Positions 20,629-27,584 of a stretch of DNA of 34,100 bases are shown here, in pieces. Every line of letters starts with the position of its first letter. Within the stretch, counting starts at the first letter, position 1. A program made the translations under genes and the position numbers. Under the pieces are notes generated by a model. That model ran no database searches and was not told the origin of the DNA. It saw nothing but the letters and a program-made list of their open reading frames with translations. The DNA is from a virus, in the IMG/VR virus record IMGVR_UViG_3300032316_001572, positions 1 to 34,100 of that record. One strand, written 5' to 3'.

Positions 20629-21082
20629 TCGATTGTTTTCTCGCTTCATCGCAATTTACGGCGCGCAGAAAACCGCGACGGCATGGGGCAATGGCGACGC
20701 AACCGAGCGCGCGCTTGTGTGGCACCAGGCGCTGAGCAAGTACCCGATGACGGTTGTCGGCGATGCGCTGCGCGAGCTTGCAGAAACTGGCACCGGCTGG
20801 CCGCCGACGCTCCCCGAGTTTGTCCAGCTCGTGAAGTCGAAGATGCCGCAGGCCATGCACCAGAAAGCGCTGCCGGTGCCGGATCGCACGAAGGACGAGA
20901 TCGCGGCCGGCGCGGCGCAGATGGCATCAATCCGCGATGCGGTCGCGCCGAAGAAGGACAACGCGCAGTGGGCCTACAAGGTCATCGAGCGATACCGCGC
21001 TGGCGACTCGGTTGTCGCTCATGCGTCCTACAAGATTGCGCTGGAAGCACTGCACAACCTGGGGCGGGAGATACCGGCGTGA
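20594..21082 (+). CDS. Lambda P-like replication protein (helicase loader)
   Basis: The 162-residue protein shows the gpP-type core: DRLFSRFIAIYGAQKTATAW, then WHQALSKYPMTVVGDALREL and TGWPPTLPEFVQLVKSK. Proteins of this kind take host DnaB from its loader and place it at the phage origin with the initiator. It starts 35 bases inside the YdaU-type gene and ends in the start of the next (GTGA), a tight unit. It is shorter than lambda P (233 residues). Confidence 0.75.
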   Translation: MSHQDFPLHAIDRLFSRFIAIYGAQKTATAWGNGDATERALVWHQALSKYPMTVVGDALRELAETGTGWPPTLPEFVQLVKSKMPQAMHQKALPVPDRTKDEIAAGAAQMASIRDAVAPKKDNAQWAYKVIERYRAGDSVVAHASYKIALEALHNLGREIPA

Positions 21083-21345
21083 TTGAGTTACTGACGCCCA
21101 ACCCCGACGCGCTGGCCGCACACGCTCGCCTGGCATCGCTGCCGCGCATCGTGCGGTCAATAAAGCTGGATGGCGACGACGCCGATGCAGACGCTGCTCG
21201 ACTGGCAAAGCTCGCGCTGAAAGCCAGCTACCAGCGGCTGTACGGCCTGCAAAAGATTGCTGCCAATGGCACAGCAGACGCCGCACTGACTGCGGCAATA
21301 CAAGCGGCGAATGCCGACATTTCACGGAGAAAAACAAGTGCTTGA
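21079..21345 (+). CDS. Small helical early protein
   Basis: The 88-residue protein starts at GTG 21079, which overlaps the preceding stop and has GGAG upstream. It has mainly Ala/Asp-rich helices (DADAARLAKLALKASYQRLY and ADAALTAAIQAANADISRR). Its Ala-rich composition is like small helical adaptor proteins. No family is recognised. Its end overlaps the H-NS-like gene by eight bases. Confidence 0.55.
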   Translation: MIELLTPNPDALAAHARLASLPRIVRSIKLDGDDADADAARLAKLALKASYQRLYGLQKIAANGTADAALTAAIQAANADISRRKTSA

Positions 21346-21622
21346 AAACCTAGTCGCCCAACGAGAAGAAATCGAAAAGCAGATCGCGGAGATCCGCGCC
21401 GCAGAACAGGCTGACGCGCTGGAGCGTGTGCGCAACCTTATCCGCCTGCATGGCCTGCAAGCCGCAGACGTTTTCGAGCGCAAAGCCAGCACCAAGCCCG
21501 CTGCTCGCAAAGTCGCGCCGAAGTACCGCGACCCGGCTACCGGCAGCACCTGGGCGGGCAGGGGCCGTGCGCCCGCGTGGTTTGACGCCAGTTGCAAGCA
21601 CCTTTTCGAGATCGGGGGCTGA
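21338..21622 (+). CDS. Phage-encoded H-NS family DNA-binding protein
   Basis: The 94-residue protein has an N-terminal coiled-coil (residues about 1-45: LVAQREEIEKQIAEIRAAEQ) and a C-terminal H-NS domain with KYRDPATGSTWAGRGRAPAW, the conserved AT-rich DNA minor-groove motif. H-NS-like phage proteins can silence phage genes in the lysogen or join and disturb host H-NS. GTG 21338 with ACGGAG is chosen over ATG 21311, which lies in the gene before. Being in the early operon, it will be produced before late genes. Compared with enterobacterial H-NS (137 residues) it is short, with a short dimerisation part. Confidence 0.87.
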   Translation: MLENLVAQREEIEKQIAEIRAAEQADALERVRNLIRLHGLQAADVFERKASTKPAARKVAPKYRDPATGSTWAGRGRAPAWFDASCKHLFEIGG

Positions 21623-21623
21623 C

Positions 21624-21815
21624 ATGCTTGGATCGGAAATTCTGCTGCTGTCCGAAGAGGTGTCGCTGCTTGAGTCGCGGGTGTTGGATCTCACTCGCAC
21701 GATTGGCAAGTGGCAAAACAGGTGTGAGGCACTGCGCGAGCTGCTGGAGGAGTCAACCCAGCACTGCCCGCACGAGCTGCGGGTGAGGATTCTTGAAACG
21801 CTCACCACGCACTGA
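21624..21815 (+). CDS. Small coiled-coil early protein
   Basis: The 63-residue protein is almost all one amphipathic helix with Leu heptads (LGSEILLLSEEVSLLESRVL and LDLTRTIGKWQNRCEALREL), so it probably forms a coiled coil. It starts one base after the H-NS-like gene's stop. No domain is recognised. It may pair with the H-NS-like protein's own coil, which would be a way to tune it, but this is a guess from adjacency. Confidence 0.55.
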   Translation: MLGSEILLLSEEVSLLESRVLDLTRTIGKWQNRCEALRELLEESTQHCPHELRVRILETLTTH

Positions 21816-22014
21816 CAACCGACGGACAGACGACAAACCGCCGTGCGAACAATGTGCTTACAGCCTCCAGCAGCGCCACGAGGGCATCAGCACTCCGGTG
21901 CTGGTGTGCACACATTTGTCGGCGCTGCGTATCAACCACGGCGTTGCATGGTTTCACACACTGGCGCGGGAAATCTGCCGGGGGAAAAGGTTTGAGCATC
22001 GAAACCGACAATGA
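21793..22014 (+). CDS. Small Cys-rich early protein (TTG start)
   Basis: The 73-residue protein begins at TTG with GAGG upstream. It has CEQC (residues 18-21) and two later Cys (VCTHL, EICRG), a possible zinc site. The His and Arg-rich end (GKRFEHRNRQ) is basic. The frame overlaps the genes on both sides by about 23 bases. Codon bias fits coding. No family is recognised; a small zinc-finger-like DNA- or protein-binding role would be reasonable. Confidence 0.5.
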   Translation: MKRSPRTDNRRTDDKPPCEQCAYSLQQRHEGISTPVLVCTHLSALRINHGVAWFHTLAREICRGKRFEHRNRQ

Positions 22015-22168
22015 CCTGGTGCTGGAATGCCTGCGGCAAGTAACCGAGCAGGCTGGCGAGCGGCAGGCCGTGCAGATCGAAGTCATCCTGACGTTCCCCG
22101 ACATGGTGTCCGAGTTTTGGACGACGACGCCGCTGGAAAACACGCGCATCGGCGGGAGCACGCATTGA
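21992..22168 (+). CDS. Small early protein (TTG start)
   Basis: The 58-residue protein begins at TTG just after the purine-rich GGGGGAAAAGG. It reads SIETDNDLVLECLRQVTEQA, then a strand-like VQIEVILTFPDMVSEFW. The open stretch upstream to 21854 belongs to the previous gene's shadow. No family is recognised. It lies in a row of four short genes (21624-22491) with overlaps and non-ATG starts. Confidence 0.45.
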   Translation: MSIETDNDLVLECLRQVTEQAGERQAVQIEVILTFPDMVSEFWTTTPLENTRIGGSTH

Positions 22169-22491
22169 GCAAGGCGACGCCGACCAGTCGCAGCATGGCG
22201 TGGCTACGCGAGCACGGCTATCACGCGGAGGTTGTCGAGCAGACGAAACGCGTAGGCAAGCTGGGAAAGATGAAGGTCTGGAAAGTCGACCTGTGGACAT
22301 TCGGCGACCTGCTGGCGATAAAGCGCGGCGAGGTGTTATGCGTGCAGACGACAAGCTGGACAAACGTCGCGGCGCGGGTGCGCAAGATCACCGCCAGCGA
22401 GTTATTGCCTTTGGTGCGCGAGGCTGGCATCAGGATCGTCGTGCATGGCTGGCACGCAGATGGGCGACTGCGCGAGGTCGATCTGTCATGA
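22165..22491 (+). CDS. Possible nuclease-like protein of the PD-(D/E)xK type
   Basis: The 108-residue protein has the order: an amphipathic helix (RSMAWLREHGYHAEVVEQT), a strand with KVWKVDLWTFGDLLAI (Asp as possible metal ligand), then VLCVQTTSWTNVAARVRKI, where QTT takes the place of the ExK. A helix (ELLPLVREAGIRIVVHGW) follows. This arrangement appears in small restriction-endonuclease-like phage proteins. TTG 22165 follows GGGAG by seven bases; an ATG at 22195 is an alternative. The catalytic set is imperfect, so it may bind rather than cut. Confidence 0.5.
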   Translation: MSKATPTSRSMAWLREHGYHAEVVEQTKRVGKLGKMKVWKVDLWTFGDLLAIKRGEVLCVQTTSWTNVAARVRKITASELLPLVREAGIRIVVHGWHADGRLREVDLS

Positions 22492-22718
22492 GAGCGCCTG
22501 ACCGCCTAAAGCTCGCAAGCCGCGTCGTCGAGAAGATTAACGGCGGCGACCGGATGCTCGCGCTTGCGTGGGTGAGCAACGGCTATGCGGTCATCGCGGT
22601 ACACGACTGGGTGGCGATGCTGACAAACAAGCGGGCAACGCCCGAGGATCTTGTCGCAATCTACGCGCCGCCGATCAACTTGGATCAGGTGCTGGACGAC
22701 CTGCGGAAGCACGGATGA
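22488..22718 (+). CDS. Small early protein, unrecognised
   Basis: The 76-residue protein begins in the stop of the nuclease-like gene (ATGA). It is basic and helical early (RAPDRLKLASRVVEKINGG), then hydrophobic (ALAWVSNGYAVIAVHDWVAM), then acidic (PEDLVAIYAPPINLDQVLDD). It ends in the next gene's ATGA. No family is known to me. The regular spacing makes it a real part of the early operon. Confidence 0.5.
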   Translation: MRAPDRLKLASRVVEKINGGDRMLALAWVSNGYAVIAVHDWVAMLTNKRATPEDLVAIYAPPINLDQVLDDLRKHG

Positions 22719-23044
22719 CCGACGACCGCCTTTCGTACCTGCTGGACGTCTGGCGCGAGTGGATTCGGCAGACGGATCACCGGCACGAGTTGGGCTATCC
22801 CAGCACCGCGGCGGGGATTCGTTACCGCGGCGGCACCGATTTCGAGACGATGACGGACAGCATGGACATGACTCACGCGCTGGCGGTCGATGCGGCGATA
22901 GACAGCCTGGAGCCGATAGAGCGCAGGGCCGTGCATCACGTTCTCATTCGGAGCCAGTGGGCCAGCAGCATTCCGCTCCAGGACGTTTTCGCTCGAGCAC
23001 GAGACATGCTCAAGATCACGCTGAACAGAAGGGGGATCGAATGA
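22715..23044 (+). CDS. Possible late-gene regulator (antiterminator-like)
   Basis: The 109-residue protein is the last but one in the rightward early operon, the place held by Q-type regulators. It has Trp/Arg-rich helices (LLDVWREWIRQTDHRHEL), then DAAIDSLEPIERRAVHHVL with an IRSQWAS end. The pattern 'LEPIERRAVHHVLIRS' resembles helix-turn-helix parts of ArpU/RinA-like or Q-like regulators. I cannot tell these apart. The early operon's terminator lies about 300 bases downstream, and the late genes start just beyond it, so an antitermination role would fit. Confidence 0.45.
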   Translation: MTDDRLSYLLDVWREWIRQTDHRHELGYPSTAAGIRYRGGTDFETMTDSMDMTHALAVDAAIDSLEPIERRAVHHVLIRSQWASSIPLQDVFARARDMLKITLNRRGIE

Positions 23045-23241
23045 AGACGTATCGCAATTGGTACACGACGGCAGAAGTCGCCGCGCTCGCAGGCGTGTCA
23101 CCGCGCACAGTTCACAACTCGCTGTCCGAGAAACGGGCTTATGCAGGAGTCACGCCGCAGAAGTCTCACAACGGCATTCTGCAATGGGACAAAGATCAAG
23201 TTACCGCTGCGCTGAAGCCAAAAACATATCACTACGCCTAA
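23041..23241 (+). CDS. Small helix-turn-helix protein at the end of the early operon
   Basis: The 66-residue protein has a MerR/excisionase-like helix-turn-helix: WYTTAEVAALAGVSPRTVHN, followed by a winged stretch (GILQWDKDQVTAALKP). It may bind phage DNA at the late promoter or the terminase recognition site. It overlaps the preceding gene by ATGA. A 13-codon frame follows directly (TAATG at 23240) but is not called. Confidence 0.7.
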   Translation: MKTYRNWYTTAEVAALAGVSPRTVHNSLSEKRAYAGVTPQKSHNGILQWDKDQVTAALKPKTYHYA

Positions 23242-23348
23242 TGGCGACTCACGACGATACCATTACGCCGCCCGCTCATTAGCCGGAGAATTTGGGTCGG
23301 GAAGGTGTCTCCGCTTTCCGTGTCTGTCTCTCCTCCTCAGACTCATTT
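23242..23348 (+). other. Intergenic control region before the late genes
   Basis: About 100 bases without a gene. It holds the inverted repeat CGGAGA (23284-23289) and TCTCCG (23308-23313), an 18-base loop between them, and a pyrimidine-rich stretch (TCTGTCTCTCCTCCTC). No standard -35/-10 pair is clear. A late-gene promoter or antiterminator loading site could lie here. Confidence 0.4.
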
Positions 23349-23373
23349 GCGCCCGCCTTGGGCGCTTTTTTTT
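23349..23373 (+). terminator. Strong rho-independent terminator ending the early operon
   Basis: GCGCCC pairs with GGGCGC across a five-base loop and is followed by eight T. It ends 28 bases before the terminase small-subunit start, so early transcripts stop here unless an antiterminator is present. The late genes would then depend on readthrough, as in lambda Q control. Confidence 0.9.
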
Positions 23374-23401
23374 ACCCGGAATAATCCCAAGGGAACTCCG
23401 C

Positions 23402-23647
23402 ATGGCTGCTCGACTTAGAACTCGTCACCAAGACGAAATCCGCACAAAGATCCAGACGACTCAGTTAATAAATCGGCTTACCGGTTGCGCACTTGGCGAG
23501 CTTGATCTGAGTCCGACGCAATTGCGATCAATTGAGATTCTGCTGAAGAAATCGCTGCCTGATTTAATGGCGGTGAGCATCGAAGGCCCCGGCGAAGACG
23601 GCGAGTTTCCCGTTACGTTTACATGGGCGAATCAGCCCGCATCGTAA
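23402..23647 (+). CDS. Terminase small subunit-like protein
   Basis: The 81-residue protein has a basic start (AARLRTRHQDEIRTKIQTTQ) and a helical body with ELDLSPTQLRSIEILLKK and then LPDLMAV, a pattern common in small podovirus terminase subunits, which recognise the packaging site and stimulate the large subunit. AAGGGA is placed eight bases before ATG. It overlaps the large subunit by 25 bases. It is shorter than P22 gp3 and has no obvious HTH. Confidence 0.75.
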   Translation: MAARLRTRHQDEIRTKIQTTQLINRLTGCALGELDLSPTQLRSIEILLKKSLPDLMAVSIEGPGEDGEFPVTFTWANQPAS

Positions 23648-24891
23648 TTCCTTACTCGCCACGGGCGGCATTCCTGCCGTTCCACCAGCGCAACCAGCGT
23701 TGGTCGGTGATGGTCTGCCATCGCCGTGCGGGTAAGACGGTCGCGTGCATCAATGACTTGTTGCGCAAGGCGCTGACGACGGATAAGCCTGACTGGCGTG
23801 GCGCATACATCGCGCCGTACTTCGGCCAGGCCAAGGATGTGGCGTGGAGCTACCTGAAGCGTTTCGCATCGGTTGTGCCTGGCGTGCAGTTCAGCGAAGT
23901 GGAGCTACGCGCCGACTTTCCGAATGGATCGCGGATCAGGCTTTATGGCGCAGATAACGCGGATGTGAGATTGCGCGGCATCTACCTGGACGAAGTGGTG
24001 CTGGACGAATACGCCGACTTCGCGCCGCATATCTGGGGCGAGGTAATTCGCCCGCTGCTGGCTGACAGAAAAGGCAGCGCGGTATTCATCGGCACGCCAA
24101 AAGGCCACAACAGTTTCTACCGACAGTTTCAAGAAGCGGACGGTAAAGCTGACTGGTTTCGGCTGATGCTGCGAGCGAGCGAAACCGGCATCCTGCCAGC
24201 CGACGAATTGACTGCTGCGGCGAGTCAGATGACGACCGACCAGTTCGCGCAGGAGTTTGAGTGCAGCTTCGAGGCCGCGATCCAAGGTGCGTTTTACGCC
24301 AAGGATCTGCAAGCCGCTGATGCAGACGGTCGGATCACCGAGGTGCCGATTGACCCGGCAACGCCTGTGCATACAGCGTGGGACTTGGGCGTAGCAGACA
24401 GCACCACGATCATTTTCTTTCAGTCGCCACGCGGCGGCTCGGTTCGCATTGTCGATGCCTACGAAGCCAGCGGCTACGGCCTGGATCACTACGTCCGCGT
24501 AGTCAAGGATCGCGCCTACAACTATGGCGACCACTGGGCACCGCATGACATCGAGGTGCGCGAGCTGGGCACCGGACGCAGCAGGCTGGAGACAGCCGCA
24601 GGGCTTGGCATCAGGTTCCGCATCACGCCTAACTTGCCCGTCCAGGACGGCATCAACGCAGCGCGAATGCTGATACCGCGTGCGTGGTTCAACAAGCGCC
24701 GATGTGCCGGGTTGCTGGATGCGCTGCGCCAGTACAGAGAAAAGATTGACGACAAGCGGCAAGTGTCACTTGGCCCGCTTCACGACTGGACTAGTCACTA
24801 CGCCGATGCGTTTCGCTATCTGGCGGTGGCGAATCAGGAACAACAACCGGCACGCAAAGCGCACGCCGCTGAAATCAACTGGATGGCCTAA
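23623..24891 (+). CDS. terL: Terminase large subunit
   Basis: The 422-residue protein is the packaging motor. Its ATPase shows Walker A CHRRAGKT (residues 32-39), Walker B RGIYLDEVVLDE (from residue 118) and the FIGTPKG coupling motif (155-161). The RNase H-like nuclease begins at HTAWDLGVADS (D254), with further acidic residues in EVRELGTGR and the DWTSHYADAFRY end. It reads P22/T4-type order. The start overlaps the small subunit gene and the stop overlaps the portal start, so the three are coupled. Confidence 0.95.
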   Translation: MGESARIVIPYSPRAAFLPFHQRNQRWSVMVCHRRAGKTVACINDLLRKALTTDKPDWRGAYIAPYFGQAKDVAWSYLKRFASVVPGVQFSEVELRADFPNGSRIRLYGADNADVRLRGIYLDEVVLDEYADFAPHIWGEVIRPLLADRKGSAVFIGTPKGHNSFYRQFQEADGKADWFRLMLRASETGILPADELTAAASQMTTDQFAQEFECSFEAAIQGAFYAKDLQAADADGRITEVPIDPATPVHTAWDLGVADSTTIIFFQSPRGGSVRIVDAYEASGYGLDHYVRVVKDRAYNYGDHWAPHDIEVRELGTGRSRLETAAGLGIRFRITPNLPVQDGINAARMLIPRAWFNKRRCAGLLDALRQYREKIDDKRQVSLGPLHDWTSHYADAFRYLAVANQEQQPARKAHAAEINWMA

Positions 24892-26951
24892 TGTCAGACA
24901 AAGACACTATCGCGAATGCGCGGGAGCGGTTCAAGCTCTCGCACGACGCCGAGGCCGAAAACCGTCAGTGGATGCTCGACGACCTGATGTTTGCCCGCAT
25001 GGGCGAGCAATGGCCGGCAGATGTCATAAAGCAGCGCAAGGCTGATGGCAGGCCGTGTCTGACCATCAACAGAATGCCAGCCTTTGCACGGCAGATTGTC
25101 AACGATGCGAGGATGAACAAGCCGGCGATTCGCATCCGTCCTGCTGACAGCCAAGCAGACCCGAAGACTGCCGAAATCTTTACCGGCCTGATCCGCAATA
25201 TCGAGCAGAGCAGCAATGCGGACGTCGCCTACGACACCGCGCTTGAAAGCGCCGTTTATACGGGCGTCGGTTACTTCCGCATTGACACAGACTACGCTCA
25301 CGACGATACGTTTGATCTTGACATTCTGATTAAGCGAGTCGCCAATCCGTTTACGGTCTACGGCGATCCGCTTAGTCAGGCGGCAGATGCGTCTGATTGG
25401 CGATACGCATTCGTCACCGAGATGCTGCCGACAGACGATTTCCATTCGCGCTACGGCAAGGAAACGCAAGCGAGCGACTGGTCGGCTGATGGCGACGACA
25501 AGGATCAACTCTGGAGCAACGAGGAGTCGGTGCGTATCGCCGAGTACTGGGAGCGCGAGGAGTACACCAAGCCCATCGTCGCGCTGTCCAACGGCCAGGT
25601 GATTAGCGCAGACCAGTACAAGCAGCACCAGGCGCTGTGGCTCGCGCAGGGCGTGACAGTGACCGGCGAGCGCGACACACGGTGCTACCGCGTCACGCAG
25701 TCGCTGATGACCGGCGCAGAGGTGCTGGAGAAGAACTCGTGGCCGGGGCGCTATATCCCCATCGTCCCAGTCTACGGCGACGAAGTGAACGTGCAGGGCA
25801 AGCGGTACTTCCGCAGCCTGATACGCGATGCGCGTGACTCGCAGATGATGTTCAACTTCTGGCGCACTGCAAGCACCGAGCTTGTAGCACTGGCACCGAA
25901 GGCACCATTCATCGGCCCGCGTGGCGCTTTCGATGGCGACCCGAAGTGGCAGTCGGCCAACACAAAGAGCCACCCGTATCTCGAGTACGAAGGTGGCATC
26001 CCGCCGCAGCGCCAACCTTTTGCAGGCGTGCCCGCTGGGGCGCTGCAAGAGGCGCTCAACAGCAGCGACGACATGAAGTCGATCCTGGGGATTTACGACG
26101 CATCGCTGGGCGCTCGCAGCAACGAAACATCGGGCCGCGCAATCATGGCCCGGCAGCGCGAAGGCGATGTTTCAACCTTCCACTTCATCGACAACCTGTC
26201 GCGGGCTATCAAGTACGGCGGGCGCTGCCTGATTGACCTGATTCCGGCCATCTACAACAAGCCGCGCATGGTGCGCGTACTTGGCGAAGACGGCGCGGTG
26301 CGTAACGTCAACATCAACGGCCAGCCGGACGAATACGGGCAGGTGTATGAGCTGGCGCGTGGCAAGTACGACCTGGTGGTCGATACCGGGCCGAGCTTCA
26401 CAAGCAAGCGCGAAGAAATGAGCCAGTTCCTGCTCGAGTTCATGCGATCCGCACCGCAGGCAGGCCCGCTGGTGATGGACATGGTTGCGAAGTCGATGGA
26501 CTTCCCGGAGAGCGACAAGATCGCCCGCAGGTTTCAGTCGATGCTGCCGCCGCAGATCCAGCAGATGGAAAGCCAAGGCGAGAAGGCTGATTCGCCCGAA
26601 GTGCTGATGCAGCAGCTGCTACAAGCTCAGGGCCAGTTGCAGCAGATGGGCCAGCAGATGCAACAGATGCAGCAGGCGCTTGAGATGGAGCAGGTCAAGG
26701 CACAAGCCGACTTGCAGGCCGAGCGCGAAAAGACGCAGATGCAAATTCAGGCCGAGATCGAGAAGGCGCAAATTAAGGCGCAGTCCGAGATCCAGAAAGC
26801 GCAAATGGACATCGAGGGCGACATCGCAAGCGAGCGGATCCGCGCTGACAGTGCCATCAGGCAGGCCCGCATCGGGGCTGTGGCGGCTCGCAACGAGACG
26901 ACTCTCGCCGTCCTGCGTGGCAAGCGTCCCAAGCCTGTGGTGCCGCAATGA
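24891..26951 (+). CDS. Portal protein (P22-like)
   Basis: The 686-residue protein forms the dodecameric ring at one head vertex. The family pattern is clear: LTINRMPAFARQIVNDARMN, then KPAIRIRPAD, then SAVYTGVGYFRIDTDY, NPFTVYGDP and a DSQMMFNFWRTASTELVA-like centre. The last 130 residues are Gln/Glu/Lys-rich (QQMGQQMQQMQQALEMEQVK), like the C-terminal 'barrel' coiled coil of P22 portal. In size it is near P22 gp1 (725 residues). It starts one base into the terL stop and overlaps a small gene by four bases. Confidence 0.93.
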   Translation: MSDKDTIANARERFKLSHDAEAENRQWMLDDLMFARMGEQWPADVIKQRKADGRPCLTINRMPAFARQIVNDARMNKPAIRIRPADSQADPKTAEIFTGLIRNIEQSSNADVAYDTALESAVYTGVGYFRIDTDYAHDDTFDLDILIKRVANPFTVYGDPLSQAADASDWRYAFVTEMLPTDDFHSRYGKETQASDWSADGDDKDQLWSNEESVRIAEYWEREEYTKPIVALSNGQVISADQYKQHQALWLAQGVTVTGERDTRCYRVTQSLMTGAEVLEKNSWPGRYIPIVPVYGDEVNVQGKRYFRSLIRDARDSQMMFNFWRTASTELVALAPKAPFIGPRGAFDGDPKWQSANTKSHPYLEYEGGIPPQRQPFAGVPAGALQEALNSSDDMKSILGIYDASLGARSNETSGRAIMARQREGDVSTFHFIDNLSRAIKYGGRCLIDLIPAIYNKPRMVRVLGEDGAVRNVNINGQPDEYGQVYELARGKYDLVVDTGPSFTSKREEMSQFLLEFMRSAPQAGPLVMDMVAKSMDFPESDKIARRFQSMLPPQIQQMESQGEKADSPEVLMQQLLQAQGQLQQMGQQMQQMQQALEMEQVKAQADLQAEREKTQMQIQAEIEKAQIKAQSEIQKAQMDIEGDIASERIRADSAIRQARIGAVAARNETTLAVLRGKRPKPVVPQ

Positions 26952-27178
26952 TCGACGACTCGCAGGACATGCCGGAAGGGCTGGAGGATCAGCCGCTAGA
27001 GGGCGAGGAATTCGAGGACTTCGACGTAGCGTCAGAGCTGTCTATCGGCATTAGGACGATGGTCGAGCTTCAGCAACAGCAACTGCAACTGATGGCGGCA
27101 CTCGTCGATCAGTTGTCTCGCCCCAAGCGGGTAATCAAAGACGAAGCGGGCCGGGTGATCGGCGTTGCTAGGGAGTAA
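26948..27178 (+). CDS. Small acidic protein after the portal
   Basis: The 76-residue protein is acidic at the start (DDSQDMPEGLEDQPLEGEE). It then has a Gln-rich helix (MVELQQQQLQLMAALVDQL) and a basic end (RPKRVIKDEAGRVIGVARE). ATG at 26948 overlaps the portal stop. Such small genes in this place in podoviruses may help assembly. No domain is recognised. Confidence 0.55.
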   Translation: MIDDSQDMPEGLEDQPLEGEEFEDFDVASELSIGIRTMVELQQQQLQLMAALVDQLSRPKRVIKDEAGRVIGVARE

Positions 27179-27180
27179 GC

Positions 27181-27582
27181 ATGGCTCGACAGTACAGCGC
27201 CGTTGTGCGCAACGCTCAGGCAGACGCCTGGGAAACCGCAATCGGCACCAGTGCCGTCATCAAGATTCGCACTGGCGCACAGCCTGCAACCGTCGCAACG
27301 GCTGACAGCGGCACGGTGCTGGCGACGTTCTCGCTGGCTTCCGACTGGTGCGGCGCTGCATCTGCGGGCGCGAAGGTGCTCAACAGCCTGCCGGTTAGCA
27401 CCACCGCATCGGCTACCGGCACGGCAGCGCACTACCGCATCTATGCGAGCGACGGCACCACCGCGCACGAGCAGGGTAGTGTCGGCACCGGCGCTGAAGA
27501 TATGGTCATTGACAACGCGAGCATCACCAGCGGTCAGACCGTGCGAATCACCGCCTACACGAAGACCTGGCCCGGCGCGTAA
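27181..27582 (+). CDS. Small virion protein, beta-rich
   Basis: The 133-residue protein is Ala/Thr/Ser/Gly-rich with a beta-strand pattern, little charge, and an AVVRNAQADAWETAIG start seen in phage structural proteins. It ends in TSGQTVRITAYTKTWPGA. It is likely a decoration or tail component. It follows the acidic gene by two bases. The next gene begins two bases past its stop with GTG. Confidence 0.6.
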   Translation: MARQYSAVVRNAQADAWETAIGTSAVIKIRTGAQPATVATADSGTVLATFSLASDWCGAASAGAKVLNSLPVSTTASATGTAAHYRIYASDGTTAHEQGSVGTGAEDMVIDNASITSGQTVRITAYTKTWPGA

Positions 27583-27584
27583 AC

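Noticed and set aside
23240-23282. 13-codon frame after the small HTH gene (TAATG start)
   Set aside because: Too short and without any further support; the overlap may be by chance.
24894-26048. 384-codon open frame on the minus strand under the portal gene
   Set aside because: Shadow of the portal, whose family motifs are clear on the plus strand.
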